Source: Sweltsa coloradensis (Eukaryota; Arthropoda; Insecta; Plecoptera; Chloroperlidae). From it: a DNA stretch of 64,000 nucleotides. The stretch lies in contig JAMZAV010000071.1 in NCBI GenBank assembly GCA_024449915.1, positions 682,001-746,000 on the forward strand. Reading direction: 5' to 3'. Below the pieces are notes generated by a model, which had not been told where the DNA came from, did not search any database, and worked only from the letters and a program-made list of their open reading frames with translations. The position numbers were made by a program, and so were the translations under genes. Below, piece by piece: positions 12,225 to 23,134 of this stretch. Numbering within the stretch: the stretch's first letter is position 1; every line of letters starts with the position of its first letter.

Positions 12225-13903
12225 GTTTGTACACATCAATATCATACCACATTTATGTTTATGAGCTGAGAATGAAGGAAGAAGATTCTTCTCTCTTGTA
12301 ATTGTATTGAATGGGCTAAACTAAAAGTGATTTGGCTTTATGTTGCTTATTGCTTAAGGTAACAAAACTAAAGTATTCGGAAGTTTGAAACCTCTCTTCT
12401 ATCATAATTCAAACTTCAAAGAAATATGGTTGGCTTTAAATAAGCTATGACTAGCATTAAACTTGAAAGTACAAATATTTTAAATTTAATTTTGTTTCAT
12501 TTATATTATATTATGTATTTCGTGAAAAATGCATTTTTCCAACGATAGCTATGAGTATTATTTTAAATTGAAAATACAAAATATCGAAACATTTTTAATA
12601 CATTAATCATTGATTCAGTGCAATAATAACTTGTTACAAAATTTTCTCGGTAAATGGCTCTACACCACACATAACGTCAAAATAAAATACAAACTACAGT
12701 TAAAAACTAATTTGTTTTCATATTTTTTCGTGGTTCGTCTTCATTATTTATATTCAATGACTGAGTAGAATTGAGACGTTTATACCATTCGGTAATACCA
12801 AACTTATCAAAGCTTTAGATCCATCAGCTAACACAGATTGATATCAAAAAAGTTTCGATATCACGAAACGAAAGGAGGCCAGGATAAATTTGGGTTTCTG
12901 GTTTTAGTTTTGATCAAGTTTGTGAGGCAATATCTTTTTTATCATTTAAATGTTACCATTGTGAAACTCCACGTAGTACCTATTGTTTTTGTTGTGACTA
13001 TGTGTAGAGCCTTCTAATAACTACTTACGTTTAACACAGTTTTAAAGTAAACTTGATCCATTAGTTTTAAACTCATTCAACAAGCTCTTCTGTGCCATCC
13101 TAATTGATACTTTATCTTTACAGCTTGAAATGTGTGGGTAAATTACGTAGCGCATTTTTCTCATCTTCTGCTTTCATCTATGTATGACGAAAATATATCA
13201 AACTGTTGTAGTATTTTGTAGTTTCTACAGTTATCCTTCTCTTACCACTGTATTTCTTTTACCTGAAGGCTGAAGCAGAACAAATATATAATATTAGCTT
13301 GCATGATATTACCAGGAAAAGGGATAGAATGAATAATCTATCCCATGCTTCGTCAAAACATTTCAAGTCACTAGCAGTCAAAAGCTTACAAAATATGGTG
13401 ACTTTCTTCAAGCCAGTATAGTATTTTGAAATGCTCAACCAACCATTTGTGGAGAGGTATCTGTTAGACGCTGATGTGTTCTGCTACCTCAAATGTGACA
13501 AGAATCAAGATCTGCATTAATAACTTAAATTATTGGGAGAATTTTATATTGATCACAAATGAATTACATATACGCATTCCAGACCTACAAAGTATCTATA
13601 CAGAACGTAGATCAGCGGATTTCCGCTTTAATTCGTGGTGAATCCATGCAGAGACGTTTTTGTAGCCATTTTATAGCCAAGTTCTATAAACACCTTGGTC
13701 TTTAAAACAGATTCATGCATTCCAGGTTCGAATCCTGGCGTGATCACGAATGTCCTGAGGCGATTGACCATCTTCATTTATTATTTTTTCATCACCCACT
13801 GATCATCTTAATCACCATCGTGTTTGCAAAGCTAAATATCATCGATTTGATCATTTAACATCAACTCAAGTGTAAACCACTGGTGATTGCTGGTGTTTTG
13901 CAG
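12225..13903 (+). other. Receptor intron with a tRNA-derived B box
   Basis: AT-rich phase-0 intron. Near 13722-13742 there is a perfect tRNA T-arm: CCAGG, loop TTCGAAT, CCTGG. It probably marks a SINE head or tRNA pseudogene on the + strand. The upstream part is not a clean cloverleaf. No further exon seen. Confidence 0.4.
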
Positions 13904-14290
13904 AACGATGAGATTACCTATGCTGAGCTGTCTCTCCCTAAGCAACCACACCAATACTCAACAATGGGGGCGAATCAGCAGCCCATGTCAATTTTACGTC
14001 GTCAGGTCGAGCCGACCGTCTATGCCCAGATCGACGTGACGAAGAAAGTCGCCCCATTGCAAGACGGCTCTCCTCAGCAACTCCCCATGCAATCGTTATC
14101 CTTCCAGCACCCTGCCTCTTTGCCCCTCCTCCACCATCACCACAGCCTTGCAGCCACATACCACCCCGTGCACACTTTGCCCCATCCCCATCGGCCCCAT
14201 AGAGCTCTGCACCCCGTAGACGAAGACCCGCACCCCAGTGCAGATACGCCACTAATTTCACCCCAGCAGCATAGAGAGAGCACGGTATAA
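13904..14290 (+). CDS. Sidestep-like receptor, C-terminal exon ending ESTV
   Basis: The exon begins NDEITYAELSLPKQ after a GTTTTGCAG acceptor, phase 0. It encodes 128 residues and stops at TAA 14288-14290. ITYAEL fits the ITIM pattern, and TVYAQI 34 residues later fits the ITSM pattern (TxYxx[VI]). A His/Pro-rich stretch follows (LLHHHHSLAATYHP, HTLPHPHRPHRALHP). The protein ends HRESTV, a class I PDZ ligand (S/T-x-V). A GT at 14285, between the ACG codon and the TAA, can serve as a phase-0 donor; splicing there to 16141 removes the stop and the final V. The minus-strand ORFs over this exon are shadows. Confidence 0.87.
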   Translation, partial: NDEITYAELSLPKQPHQYSTMGANQQPMSILRRQVEPTVYAQIDVTKKVAPLQDGSPQQLPMQSLSFQHPASLPLLHHHHSLAATYHPVHTLPHPHRPHRALHPVDEDPHPSADTPLISPQQHRESTV

Positions 14291-16140
14291 CACTCAACAT
14301 GATCTGGTTGATGCATCCTTCCCTGTGTAGTATCTGTTGCATAGAAGCCAAGGTAACCAGTAGTGTTATGCATTCTTCTTGTGTAAAGCCGACAGTGGGA
14401 ATGAGGAACAGTGATCGTAAATAGATATCTTCAATTCCTAATCATATAGTGCATTTGTAACTGAAAAATTTATTTAGAGTGAATCAATATTTCTAATTGT
14501 AGAGTCTATCATCTTGTAGGTACACTTAGAATTCATAATGTTTTTTTTTAACGAATAACTAAGGTTTTAGTTGTAGAGTATTTTTTCAGAGGAGGGTGCA
14601 AAATACAATATTGCAAAGAAGGATTGATAAAACATTTTTGACATATTCGATCCATTCATTATACCAATTACCTGATTAGCTAAGTGTAATCACAACAACA
14701 ATTCGCTGATACTGACTCATTCCCACAGGCTACATATTCTGGGCGCTTTCTGTGATTTCCCCTTTGTAAACAAATTGAAATTAATAATACTCTGTTTGTA
14801 GTGGGATTGAAGTTTAAATGCATGATGATTGATGACTGTAACTGCATGCCATGCAATAATGTTTGTGATGATAATATACTAGTATTTAAAATAAGTTTAT
14901 ACCTACAAACTTAAGTTAAAATCGCATATTTATGGTTGAATTATATCATTCTTTGAAAAGCATACCGTTTGGCATTTAAGTTGTTGACATGACGTCTTGA
15001 AATAACTATTAACCAAAAGTGGCTACTAAAATCAAGTGCTAGCTTGTGGATGCATAACCCATGTAGCATGGAATGGTTAATACTTAGTGCATCAACGTGT
15101 AAGCGTGTAATTGCTAGGGCTTATTGGAAACTAAGTATATGAGCATGGTTTTGTATCGTGACTAAGTAATGACTGTCTTGTAATGCAATTAAGATAACAT
15201 TTATTTATAAGAGTCTCTAAGTGTTCATGACGAGTTGAAAACGCTACCCATAGTTACCTCCTACATATACTGTTCCTCGGATACACAATGACTTTTCTTC
15301 AAAGGCATAACAATGAATTTTTTTTTGAACAATGGCTAAGCATCATTATTTTTGTTTATTTTATTATTATATATTATGTTTTTATTATTATTATTATTAT
15401 TATTTATTATTATATATTATTATTATTATTATATTTTATTATTATTAATATTATTATTTTATTAATAGTTATTTTTATACACTATGTCAAAATATTTATA
15501 GTTAGTCAACAAAACGTGTAAGTACCCCAGTGCAATGTTTTATTTTTAAGCTTGTTTTAAGTTTGTATTTATCATGCGTTGTTCCATATTAATAACTGGT
15601 TAGATTTTCAAAACTCTTCCTCATTATATATTATTCATGTTAAGATTTTGTACAAACCGTTACAGAAAACTTACATTTACTTTTTTCCCGTAACAATGGA
15701 TTAAATATTAAATATATGCACACACAGGCATACTCATATACGCCATGATATACCATTAATTTATGTGTATAGATAAAATAAGAGAAATTCATACAATTAC
15801 AAAAGTATTAAGACATGCGCCTGATTATGTATGAACGTACTATATGAGAAAGGATAAATTCGATGTCTTTAATATTTCTAGTTGGTACCAAGTTTTGCAC
15901 ACCCAAATTTGTGTAGTTATTTTTAAAAGATCGTGACTGATGAGGGATTTTTTAATATCAAACAGCTTCACATTTCAATGCGTTAATGAATATTTTTACC
16001 CTGAAATAAAAAATACTGTAGAATAAAAGTTACAGTAAAATATGACACACGTTAAGAGATGCGCAGTGATGAAAATTGGAAGCATGATATTATGCGTTTA
16101 TCTCATAGAAGTGCATTTCTACATGTACTCTTTCTTGTAG
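14285..16140 (+). other. Short-isoform 3' UTR or alternative intron
   Basis: For the ESTV form this is 3' UTR: AATAAA lies at 16005-16010. For the longer form it is an intron from donor CACG|GTATAA to acceptor CTTTCTTGTAG at 16140. It is AT-rich with an ATT/TTA microsatellite at about 15355-15480. The ORF over that microsatellite is low-complexity noise. Confidence 0.6.
16005..16010 (+). terminator. Candidate polyadenylation signal, short receptor isoform
   Basis: AATAAA, 1.7 kb after the ESTV stop and about 130 bp before the alternative exon. Its position would let early polyadenylation compete with splicing into 16141. Confidence 0.4.
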
Positions 16141-16218
16141 GCTGCTCTGAACTTGATGACCGACTCCGGCCGTGGGAACGTGGCGCAAGGACCCCGTGTG
16201 ACTACCACTCGGTTCTGA
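16141..16218 (+). CDS. Sidestep-like receptor, alternative last exon ending TTTRF
   Basis: A strong pyrimidine tract and TAG (TTTCTTGTAG) precede a GC-rich 78-bp stretch. In phase 0 it reads AALNLMTDSGRG, NVAQGPRVTTTRF and then TGA at 16216-16218. Joined to the donor at 14285, the tail becomes ...HREST|AALNLM... in frame, replacing the PDZ ligand with a 25-residue extension. Coding evidence: phase match, GC content that stands out from the flanking AT-rich DNA, and a clean acceptor. I do not recall a close homologue with certainty. It could instead be a constitutive last exon with the ESTV form arising by intron retention. Confidence 0.68.
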   Translation, partial: AALNLMTDSGRGNVAQGPRVTTTRF

Positions 16219-19200
16219 CCGCCCTACAGCGTAGAAATGCACTACTAATGCGGATCCTCGGCGAACATTGAAACATCCTAAGTGATGGGTGACAATCGAA
16301 AAAACGGGAAATGAAAAGACTGTATACAAGTTTATAGGTACGGTGGTCAATATTATGTGATCAGTGTTATCAAATATTTTTATTGGGATTCACGTGAAAG
16401 GCTTAACTCGTGTGATTTGAAATAAAAATTAAAACAAATACATTGTGAACTTAAGCCCATTCCTAAAAAAATAAATCCAAATCAGCTATGAGTGACACAA
16501 AACGTGAAAGAACATTGTCTACATAAGTGTTGGTGATCATGCAGATACTGCCTACTGTTCAAAGACTGTTTTAAGAAAGTTAAGTAAATTTTAGAATATT
16601 ATGTGATTGAGAGTACGTACATTTATTAAAATGTTTATAATATTCTCACGGTGTACGTATTTGTTATTGGAACATGAATTATTCTAACGAGGCTCAATGG
16701 AATTCCTCTTCGTTTTTTACCATCTAGCTCAACGTGAATTCAACTTCCGCTGATGTTTTATATTAATAAGAGTAAATGTTAAATATGTAGATGAGTTGTC
16801 TTAGATGTATATATCTGTGTGAAGTGAAACCGTTCAGAACAAATGTGCGGAGAGATGTTGAGATCATCATGAATACCTATCACTGCTTAAAACAATCGAA
16901 TTATATACGTTTTGTAAATTACTACATTCTTGTATTTGTATTCCAGAGGAATGTGCAATGGAGGTTAATTTTATGTTTTTAATTTTTAGTTTATTTGAGT
17001 GAGGTATGTTGCAGAAGAACCTAAATGTTAACATTAACCTGATGTTCATTTATACATTCCTGTCCAGCTGTGATTATTTAGCATAAGAGTAAAATTTCGA
17101 CAATAATTACGATGTATTTTACATTATTATACAGATTTAATACAAATTGAAATAGCAACATTTTTAAATCACCGGTTGCTACGTATGCCAATAGGCGGAG
17201 GTAGTTGAACCCTTTCTACCAATAATCCTTAACAAGATGAAAACTTATTGCCAGTGCCCAGTGAACAATAAAGGGTCAGAGGAATTGTTACAATTTCGGT
17301 AATGTAATATATTACCGCTTATGTTTAAATCAGATACTGTATCAATAATTCTACCAGTGATTAATACAGCGTTTTATTTGCGTTATGTGCAAAGATGATT
17401 TGCAATAGAAAGATGGTTTGAATTTAATGGAATGAGTTAGAAACTATGTGGTGCATAAAGAGATTCATAAGTTCATTATTCATAGTATGTTCATGCATCC
17501 TTTTTGTGGGTAATAGCTTAAAATAGCAGGTGCTACAATAGCGTTGCAATTTAAAGTTGTTGAAGTCAATCTTATATTGACAAATCTAAATATTTAGTTG
17601 AATTCATTTAGCAACAGTAAGGGGAACTATATACAATTGTACCTATACCACGAATTGTCAAAATCATTTTACTTTATTTATGCACTATAACAATTTGTCT
17701 CGTGCATGGTACAATCTATTCATCCATTGATAGATAGAAACAATTAAAATTATTACGACTTGAATAGAAACAATTTTTAAAACATCGTACACGATATTAT
17801 GTAGGAAAGACAGAATAACAATTTGTATTGTTTGAATGTGTGTTAATACTAATAAGAAGAGCATAAACATTAACTCTTTGGTGTTAAATCCATCAAATTG
17901 ATACAAGACCACGATATTTTCAGTTATTTAGCAGAATATAAAACAAATGCTTGGCATGCAGAATTATTTTCGATGGCATCTTGACATACCATAATTACAG
18001 CAACTAACAATATTGGGGCTTGTCCTGTGTCTTGAGAAGGAAAAGCGCATCGATTTGCTTTCAGTTGGGATTTGGGGGGAAGTGCATACCTACTACCTAC
18101 TTCTTGCATACCCGGCATGTTACGCAAGATGAAAGGGAAATTAAAACCACCAAATTGATAAGCCACCACTGGGCTACCACAAAGCAAAGCCCCTACTGCT
18201 GATTACTGGTAAAGTATTTTTAATTATTAACCTGTCAATCCTCGAATTAACTTCATGTTTTTCATCGGAAATTAACTGACTTGACTTTTCTTGTGTTAAG
18301 AACTTGATATAGATTGAGATATGATATGATTTGATTTTAATTCCTTTATCAAATAAGCCATTAATCAAGTAGAAATCTCTTCTGAAGGACAGCGATCAAA
18401 GACCGTTCTCGATTCCATTACCCACGAATTAATTGTTATTGGTAATGTTATTGAAAGGCAAATTAGGAAATGTCACCTAGCCATTGATTTGCTGCTCTTC
18501 CAATTAGGCCAAAAGTAAAACTTTAAATTTGTGTGATGAGCATTTTTGGAGCATTAATGCATATTTTCATACATTTTTTTATTTTTCTTCTGTTACATTC
18601 TTGGTTGGCCACCAACAAGCCTACAAAAAACTATCAAGGCTTTAAAAGAATTAATACCATAATAAAGTGGGCTAAATGCATTACTATGTTTTTTTTTACA
18701 ATCAAAATTAAGCATAATAATTTATATTTTTATTTGTACATGTACTCGTCTTCTGTTTACTGTAACCATTGCTGTATCTATGTGAAATATGACGTCCCAA
18801 AATAAAAGCAACTACAAGCCGAAACATTGAAGAATATAACAAAAGAGTCACCTTAAAATTTGTGTTCTAACCAATATCATAAGGAATTTTTCTGGGGGGA
18901 GGGGGATTTTTCCGCTAATTAAATAATACAACAATGCAACAAACAATGCAATTTCACTCAAGTCTTATATTACTTTCAAAGCCTACGTTGCACATTCCTA
19001 ATCCAAAAAATACTATTCAAATTTAATGTTCTATTTATCTCAACATTTGGTGTGAATTTGAGAAATTAATATCGTTTACGAAATCAAATAATTAGGTCTG
19101 TATAATTTTACATGTAAATATAAAATTAAAATAATCATGTTAAACCTTTTCCTGTACGTATGTGAAATAAATATCTTTCTCTACAATTTTATCTTGTTTT

Positions 19201-19360
19201 TATTTCACCTGTCTTTGTTTGTTTCTAGTTGTTTGTTTTGTTCACAGCAATGTCTACATTTGCGAAAATGATGGCCACCATAGACGTGCGTTCAAAATTG
19301 AACATGCAACTCTGTTCCATTCATTTCACATTTAATGTTTTTAATACTTTCTAAGAGGCC
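16219..19360. other. Receptor 3' UTR and intergenic AT-rich DNA
   Basis: AATAAA at 16421-16426 could end the long receptor transcript. Further AATAAA hexamers occur near 17268 and 18801. No coding sequence recognised; the short ORFs here show no family motifs. Confidence 0.4.
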
Positions 19361-19369
19361 ATCGTCTAG

Positions 19370-19700
19370 ACTTAAGGAAGGATGCCTAAAATGTTTCCTT
19401 GGGAAATCATAACCTTTTTCGAGATTTAGGAACCCGCCATATTCAAATATTTCGTCTCCCACCTGCATTCAAGAAATCAACTTGTGGATCTTCCCATACC
19501 ATACTGTTGCTGCCTTATTAGCAATTCAACATGCTATCTTAATCTTCTCTCGAATACTGTTGTATAGTTTCGCGCCCTGTCTCATGAGTCCTATGCCCCT
19601 GTAGTTAGATTTGATTGATACAATCACACTTTTTGTCCAGTCATCTAGAATGTGTGTGTTCTTCCAAACTGAGTTTACTACTATCCACATCCATTCGACT
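19370..19700 (-). pseudogene. Degenerate LINE reverse-transcriptase fragment
   Basis: Read on the minus strand, the region around 19560-19680 translates DDWTKSVIVSIKS, then NYRGIGLMRQGAKLYNSI, which matches the non-LTR reverse-transcriptase segment usually written W(x)SxIxPIxK...NYRGIxLL...K(x)xxxI. Stop codons follow (after KIKIAC and KLIS), so it is dead. The rest of the element is not evident, and the edges are approximate. Confidence 0.55.
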
Positions 19701-19762
19701 CCGTTTTACTTTTACCTACTGCTGTTTCAACTGTCAACATCTTGACTGTAACTTCATCTGAC

Positions 19763-19995
19763 CGACAGTGCTGGCTCAAGCGATACTTTGATTCAGGAGG
19801 TCCCAGGTTCAAAGCCCGTCAAGACCGACAAACCTGAATGAAGGTTTTCCGGGGGGTTCCCAGTGCATGGGATTGGCCCTCGGACATCCCTTCTCAATCC
19901 TAACTCAAACCATGAGAGGGGGGGGGCATGCAGCCATGCATTGCACCCTAGACAGGTTTACCACGATAAATTTGTATTAAATAAAGGTAAGTAAC
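19763..19995 (+). mobile_element. tRNA-derived SINE
   Basis: A-box-like TGGCTCAAGCGA and B-box-like AGGTTCAAAGCCC lie about 35 bp apart. A body follows with GTTTTCCGGGGGGTTCCC, then a 3' end with AATAAAGGTAAGTAA. The layout (tRNA head, body, short tail) is typical of SINEs. The copy at 20252-20331 on the other strand has a closely related head. Confidence 0.65.
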
Positions 19996-20251
19996 TTCAT
20001 AAGCCCCTTGGACTTTGTTAATAAGTTTTTAATTTTTAATTGTATAGATTGTTTAGTTAAAATAAAATTTTAATTTCTCTTGGAAAAGCTGACCAGATGC
20101 ATGCCCCTCTTCATGCGTCTATAATTAGGTATTTATGAGTTAGGAAAACTGTGAAGAGAATGTCAGAGTTGTTGAAGAGGAGTTCATCCCTTGTAATTCT
20201 CATTAGCGACCGAAGAAGCTCTAGAAAAAGCTTGTACATTCAAGAAAGATT

Positions 20252-20331
20252 GCCTGTGGCGGGATTCGAATCCGTGACCTCCTGTATCAGTCTTACACGC
20301 TACTCAAGAGCCACATTGTCGGTTATCCAAG
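20252..20331 (-). mobile_element. SINE head (tRNA-related), reverse orientation
   Basis: On the minus strand the sequence has the A-box-like TGGCTCTTGAGTAGCG and B-box-like CGGATTCGAATCCCG. The intervening GACTGATACAGGAGGTC resembles the SINE at 19763. Arms do not pair well enough for a functional tRNA. Confidence 0.55.
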
Positions 20332-20399
20332 GTTTAATCATTCCTAGAGGGTATATTAATTCAAGTGAATTGTTTCTAGCATTTGCCTTATAAGTTGAT

Positions 20400-21080
20400 A
20401 TCGAGGATTACCAGTTATAGCGTGGTTATAGCAGTAGAAGCTATATGGAACCGCTGTCATTTGCATGATGTAGATATAGCAAGTTTTCTAGCAATTTGTT
20501 AATTTGATTTTCATTTGAATTTCTTAGTGTTTAGTTCATTTATTTTGATTACTTAAATAATTAATTAATTAAAATTACAATGGAGTACAATAATAAACTA
20601 CACAATATCAGACAACTTTAATTGTACTTAGTTGTTACTATGTTACTATATTATGTTTTACTCTTATAACGTTTTCGGAGGTACATTTTTATATTAAGCA
20701 TGCATAAAATTTAATGTCTGAAAATCATAGTGGGGGGGGGGGGGAACTGCAATATTACTAATATTATTGAAATTTTATTATGATGCGGTTCGGCGCATTC
20801 CTGTTCCTGTAGCCATAACAAATAAATGACACTGCGAAATTGCAAAAAATATAAACATTATTCATTATTCATTATTAGCAATCCAAAATGTTTTGTCCTT
20901 ACCATGGACTTAGAATAGTAACTATCAGACAAATCATTATAGTAACAGTAGCCATTGTTTCAGCCATTGTTCGCTCGTCGATGCCGACGAGCTAAAATAC
21001 GAATTGATATTATTATGTTTAAAGTAACTGTTTTATAATAATTTATAAATAACGCGTTAAAATATAGAATTAATTTTGCT
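20400..21080. other. AT-rich intergenic DNA with a G run
   Basis: No gene seen. A run of 13 G lies near 20732-20744. Confidence 0.4.
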
Positions 21081-21321
21081 AAAATATTTGGTAAACCTGT
21101 AGCGGACGTGGGTATTATAGCGGCTAATACTCCACCTACAAAACCTTTAACGTTGCTGTTTTAAATCTAAAGTACCTTCTAAACCTTTAACGTCGCTATT
21201 TTAAGCGAAAGTACTTTTCCGTTGAAAGTCCTTTATAATTAAAATAGCGACGTTAAAGGTTTTGTAGGAGGAGTATTAGCCATACCCACGTCCGCTCTAC
21301 TACAGGTTTACCAAATATTTT
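21081..21321. mobile_element. 241-bp MITE with long terminal inverted repeats
   Basis: The left end AAAATATTTGGTAAACCTGTA is the exact complement of the right end at 21301-21321. The complementarity goes on inward for ~85 bp per arm (GCGGACGTGGGTAT, GGCTAATACTCC, ACAAAACCTTTAACGT), with small indels. No ORF. Target duplication is unclear because the flanks are themselves AT-rich and similar to the tips. Confidence 0.8.
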
Positions 21322-21833
21322 ATTTTAGTATTTGCAGCCCCAACTGTTTTAAAAAATGTAATCAAAATAATAATCAAAATCCTTTCCCCTTTGTCCTGCT
21401 TTCAGTTGTTCCGTTCATCAGTTTCATACGCATGTTTACATTGACATACGTTAAAAAGAGAAAACAGCAAAGCCCACACAGTATGGATCAAACTTGAATG
21501 TGGGCGATTTACAAAGGGAATTATATTACGCAACTCCACTGCAACTCGCATCGGGTAAAAACCTCCGTGATCATCCCCTTAGAGCATGCTCTAAGATTAT
21601 CCCAAATACCGTATCCCCCGCTGCGGGTTTGAACGAAATTGCTTGTAGAAACTGCTCTCATCCTGTCCAGTACAGCCACTCACTTGTTGCCAACATGTCA
21701 AATTTCATGTGTAGTACTTCGCATTAGGCAGTAAAGAAGGTTAGGATTGTTTTCGCGCCCTAGCCCAGCTAAAATCAGTAAAGAGCCTAAAACAAGAATC
21801 TTTTTTCAGTCAATCTAATTTGAAGACTGAAAA

Positions 21834-22018
21834 ATGAGTGTTAACACGTGGAGTTTGAAACAAAGAATAAAAGAGTTGACTAATGAAAATAATGAATTGA
21901 GAAGAAAACGGGCTGAACTGGAGGAGAAAGTTGCAGCAAAGTCGAGGCAAGAAGAGGAAATTCTGGCTTCCAGACCCAAGCCAAGGTCTAATTCCTCTAA
22001 AACTATTGGACCTGAAAT
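21834..22018 (+). CDS. CENP-P-like protein, exon 1 (coiled coil)
   Basis: ATG at 21834 has A at -3 (GAAAAATGA). The exon encodes MSVNTWSLKQRIKELTNEN, NELRRKRAELEEKVAAKSRQ, EEEILASRPKPRSNSSKTIG, PE. Residues about 7-45 have heptad-like Leu/Ile spacing and dense Glu/Lys/Arg, so a coiled coil is likely. The donor is GAAAT|GTAAGA at 22019, phase 2. Read unspliced, the frame ends at once (TAA), which argues for use of the donor. A possible upstream untranslated exon boundary (CTTTTTTCAG) lies at about 21810. Joining to 25965 restores an in-frame Ile codon. Confidence 0.65.
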
Positions 22019-22134
22019 GTAAGAAGTTCGTATTTGTAAACAGGCCAAAGCTTATCTTATCCCATTCAGTAGCGGAGGCCTAGATCATACTAGGCCTACT
22101 AGTAGGGTATTCTCTACTATACTGTAACAGGAGC

Positions 22135-22250
22135 AGCTGTACTCTTAATATAAAATACATTAGTATTTAAGTTAGTTTGTAAAATTGCCACTGTAAAGAG
22201 CGAAAGCTCATTTTGGTCAATAAACACATTACATTACATAGCTAGGCAGG
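22135..22250 (+). mobile_element. LINE-like 3' end with TTACA tail
   Basis: GTAAAGAGCGAAAGCTC, then GGTCAATAAACAC and a short tandem CATTACATTACAT. This resembles the 3' terminus of a CR1/Jockey-type non-LTR element: terminal stem-loop, AATAAA, short repeat tail. No coding part is attached. Confidence 0.35.
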
Positions 22251-22960
22251 CCTAGCTAGGTCTAGCCCTAGGCAGGCATAGGGCCTTGGATCAGTCAACT
22301 TTCACCTAGGCCCTAGGCCCTAAGCCTAGCCTAGCCTAATCTTTGGCTTCGCAAAGGCTTAAGCCCTACTAGGCCTAGCTACCTAACCTAGGAAATATCT
22401 AGGGCTTAGCTCTTGTCTAGCTAGCTCTTTGTAGCCCACCTATGCCTAGAGGGAATTTGTTCGGTTGGGGGGGGTCCAAAAGCTTTTTACGATGTTTTGT
22501 AAGGAATCGTAGGCTAGTGGGAGAGGGGGGGCGCGAAGCACGTATGTTTTACAATATGTAGGGCCTACTTGGTAGGCTATTATATTTCATTTAGGCCTAA
22601 CACCAACGCGCTTCACGCAAAACATTGCAAAAACCATTTGGACCCCCCTAACTGAACAAGTACCGCCTAGGGCTACAAAAAGCCCTCCCTGTATAAAGGA
22701 GGTAGGCCCTGGGCCTTATTTTGTAAGGCCCAGTTCCCACATCCATGTTTTAGTCTTGAGAAATTGTTTTTGTTAGGCCTATAAGAAATCCAATAGGATA
22801 GGCCTATCCTGATTGGATAGTAAAGTTTTTAAAATTCGAATTCGCTGAAGGCAAATTTTTCCGAGTAGGTCTATTGCATAATGTTTGATTGCCTAAAACT
22901 CAATCTAAAGTGAATTTGTATCAATAATAGGCCCTAAGTAATAACTTGTGGAAGTAGCTA
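22240..22960. repeat. TAGGCCTA-rich region with an inverted repeat
   Basis: Variants of the palindromic octamer TAGGCCTA/CCTAGGC occur many times. Within it, 22450-22500 (TTGTTCGGTTGGGGGGGGTCC) and 22615-22670 (GGACCCCCCTAACTGAACAA) are inverted repeats about 230 bp apart, probably a small MITE that carries G/C runs. Confidence 0.5.
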
Positions 22961-23134
22961 CGTACCTAGTTAATGTTGCATTGATAAATGAAAAACACCA
23001 GTATCTGCTGCAAGTGCTTGTTTAAGAGATTTTTTTTGATTTTCTGATAATCTAGGGGCCAGCATTAAATTTTTACTCGCTGGGCGAACGGGCGACCGAT
23101 AATAATGTCCACCCCTGTTTTAGGGGCAGTTAAT

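Larger units (their letters stand above)
1521..16218 (+). other. Gene span: Sidestep-like IgSF receptor, 3' portion
   Basis: Seven exons join in frame: 1521-1817, 5586-5942, 9871-10029, 10567-10692, 12082-12224, 13904-14284 or 14290, and 16141-16218. Introns 1 to 4 are all phase 1 and the last two are phase 0, which supports the model independently of homology. Order of parts: FN3, second FN3, transmembrane helix, cytoplasmic tail with four tyrosine motifs, then one of two C-termini. The FN3 signature (GKPDxLxNC, EGFDGG, MEVYD, LYAANxKGxS, YTLKAAEKRT) and the tail motif EKNPDIIPQ are, from memory, typical of arthropod Sidestep proteins, the receptors for Beat ligands in axon guidance. Database entries often call them nephrin-like or hemicentin-like. 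The Ig-domain exons must lie upstream. Confidence 0.8.

Noticed and set aside
13938..14351. 137-aa minus-strand ORF
   Set aside because: Antisense shadow of the receptor's last exon, whose plus-strand frame is supported by splice phase and motifs.
15288..15521. 77-aa Ile/Tyr-rich ORF
   Set aside because: Translation of an ATT/TTA microsatellite.
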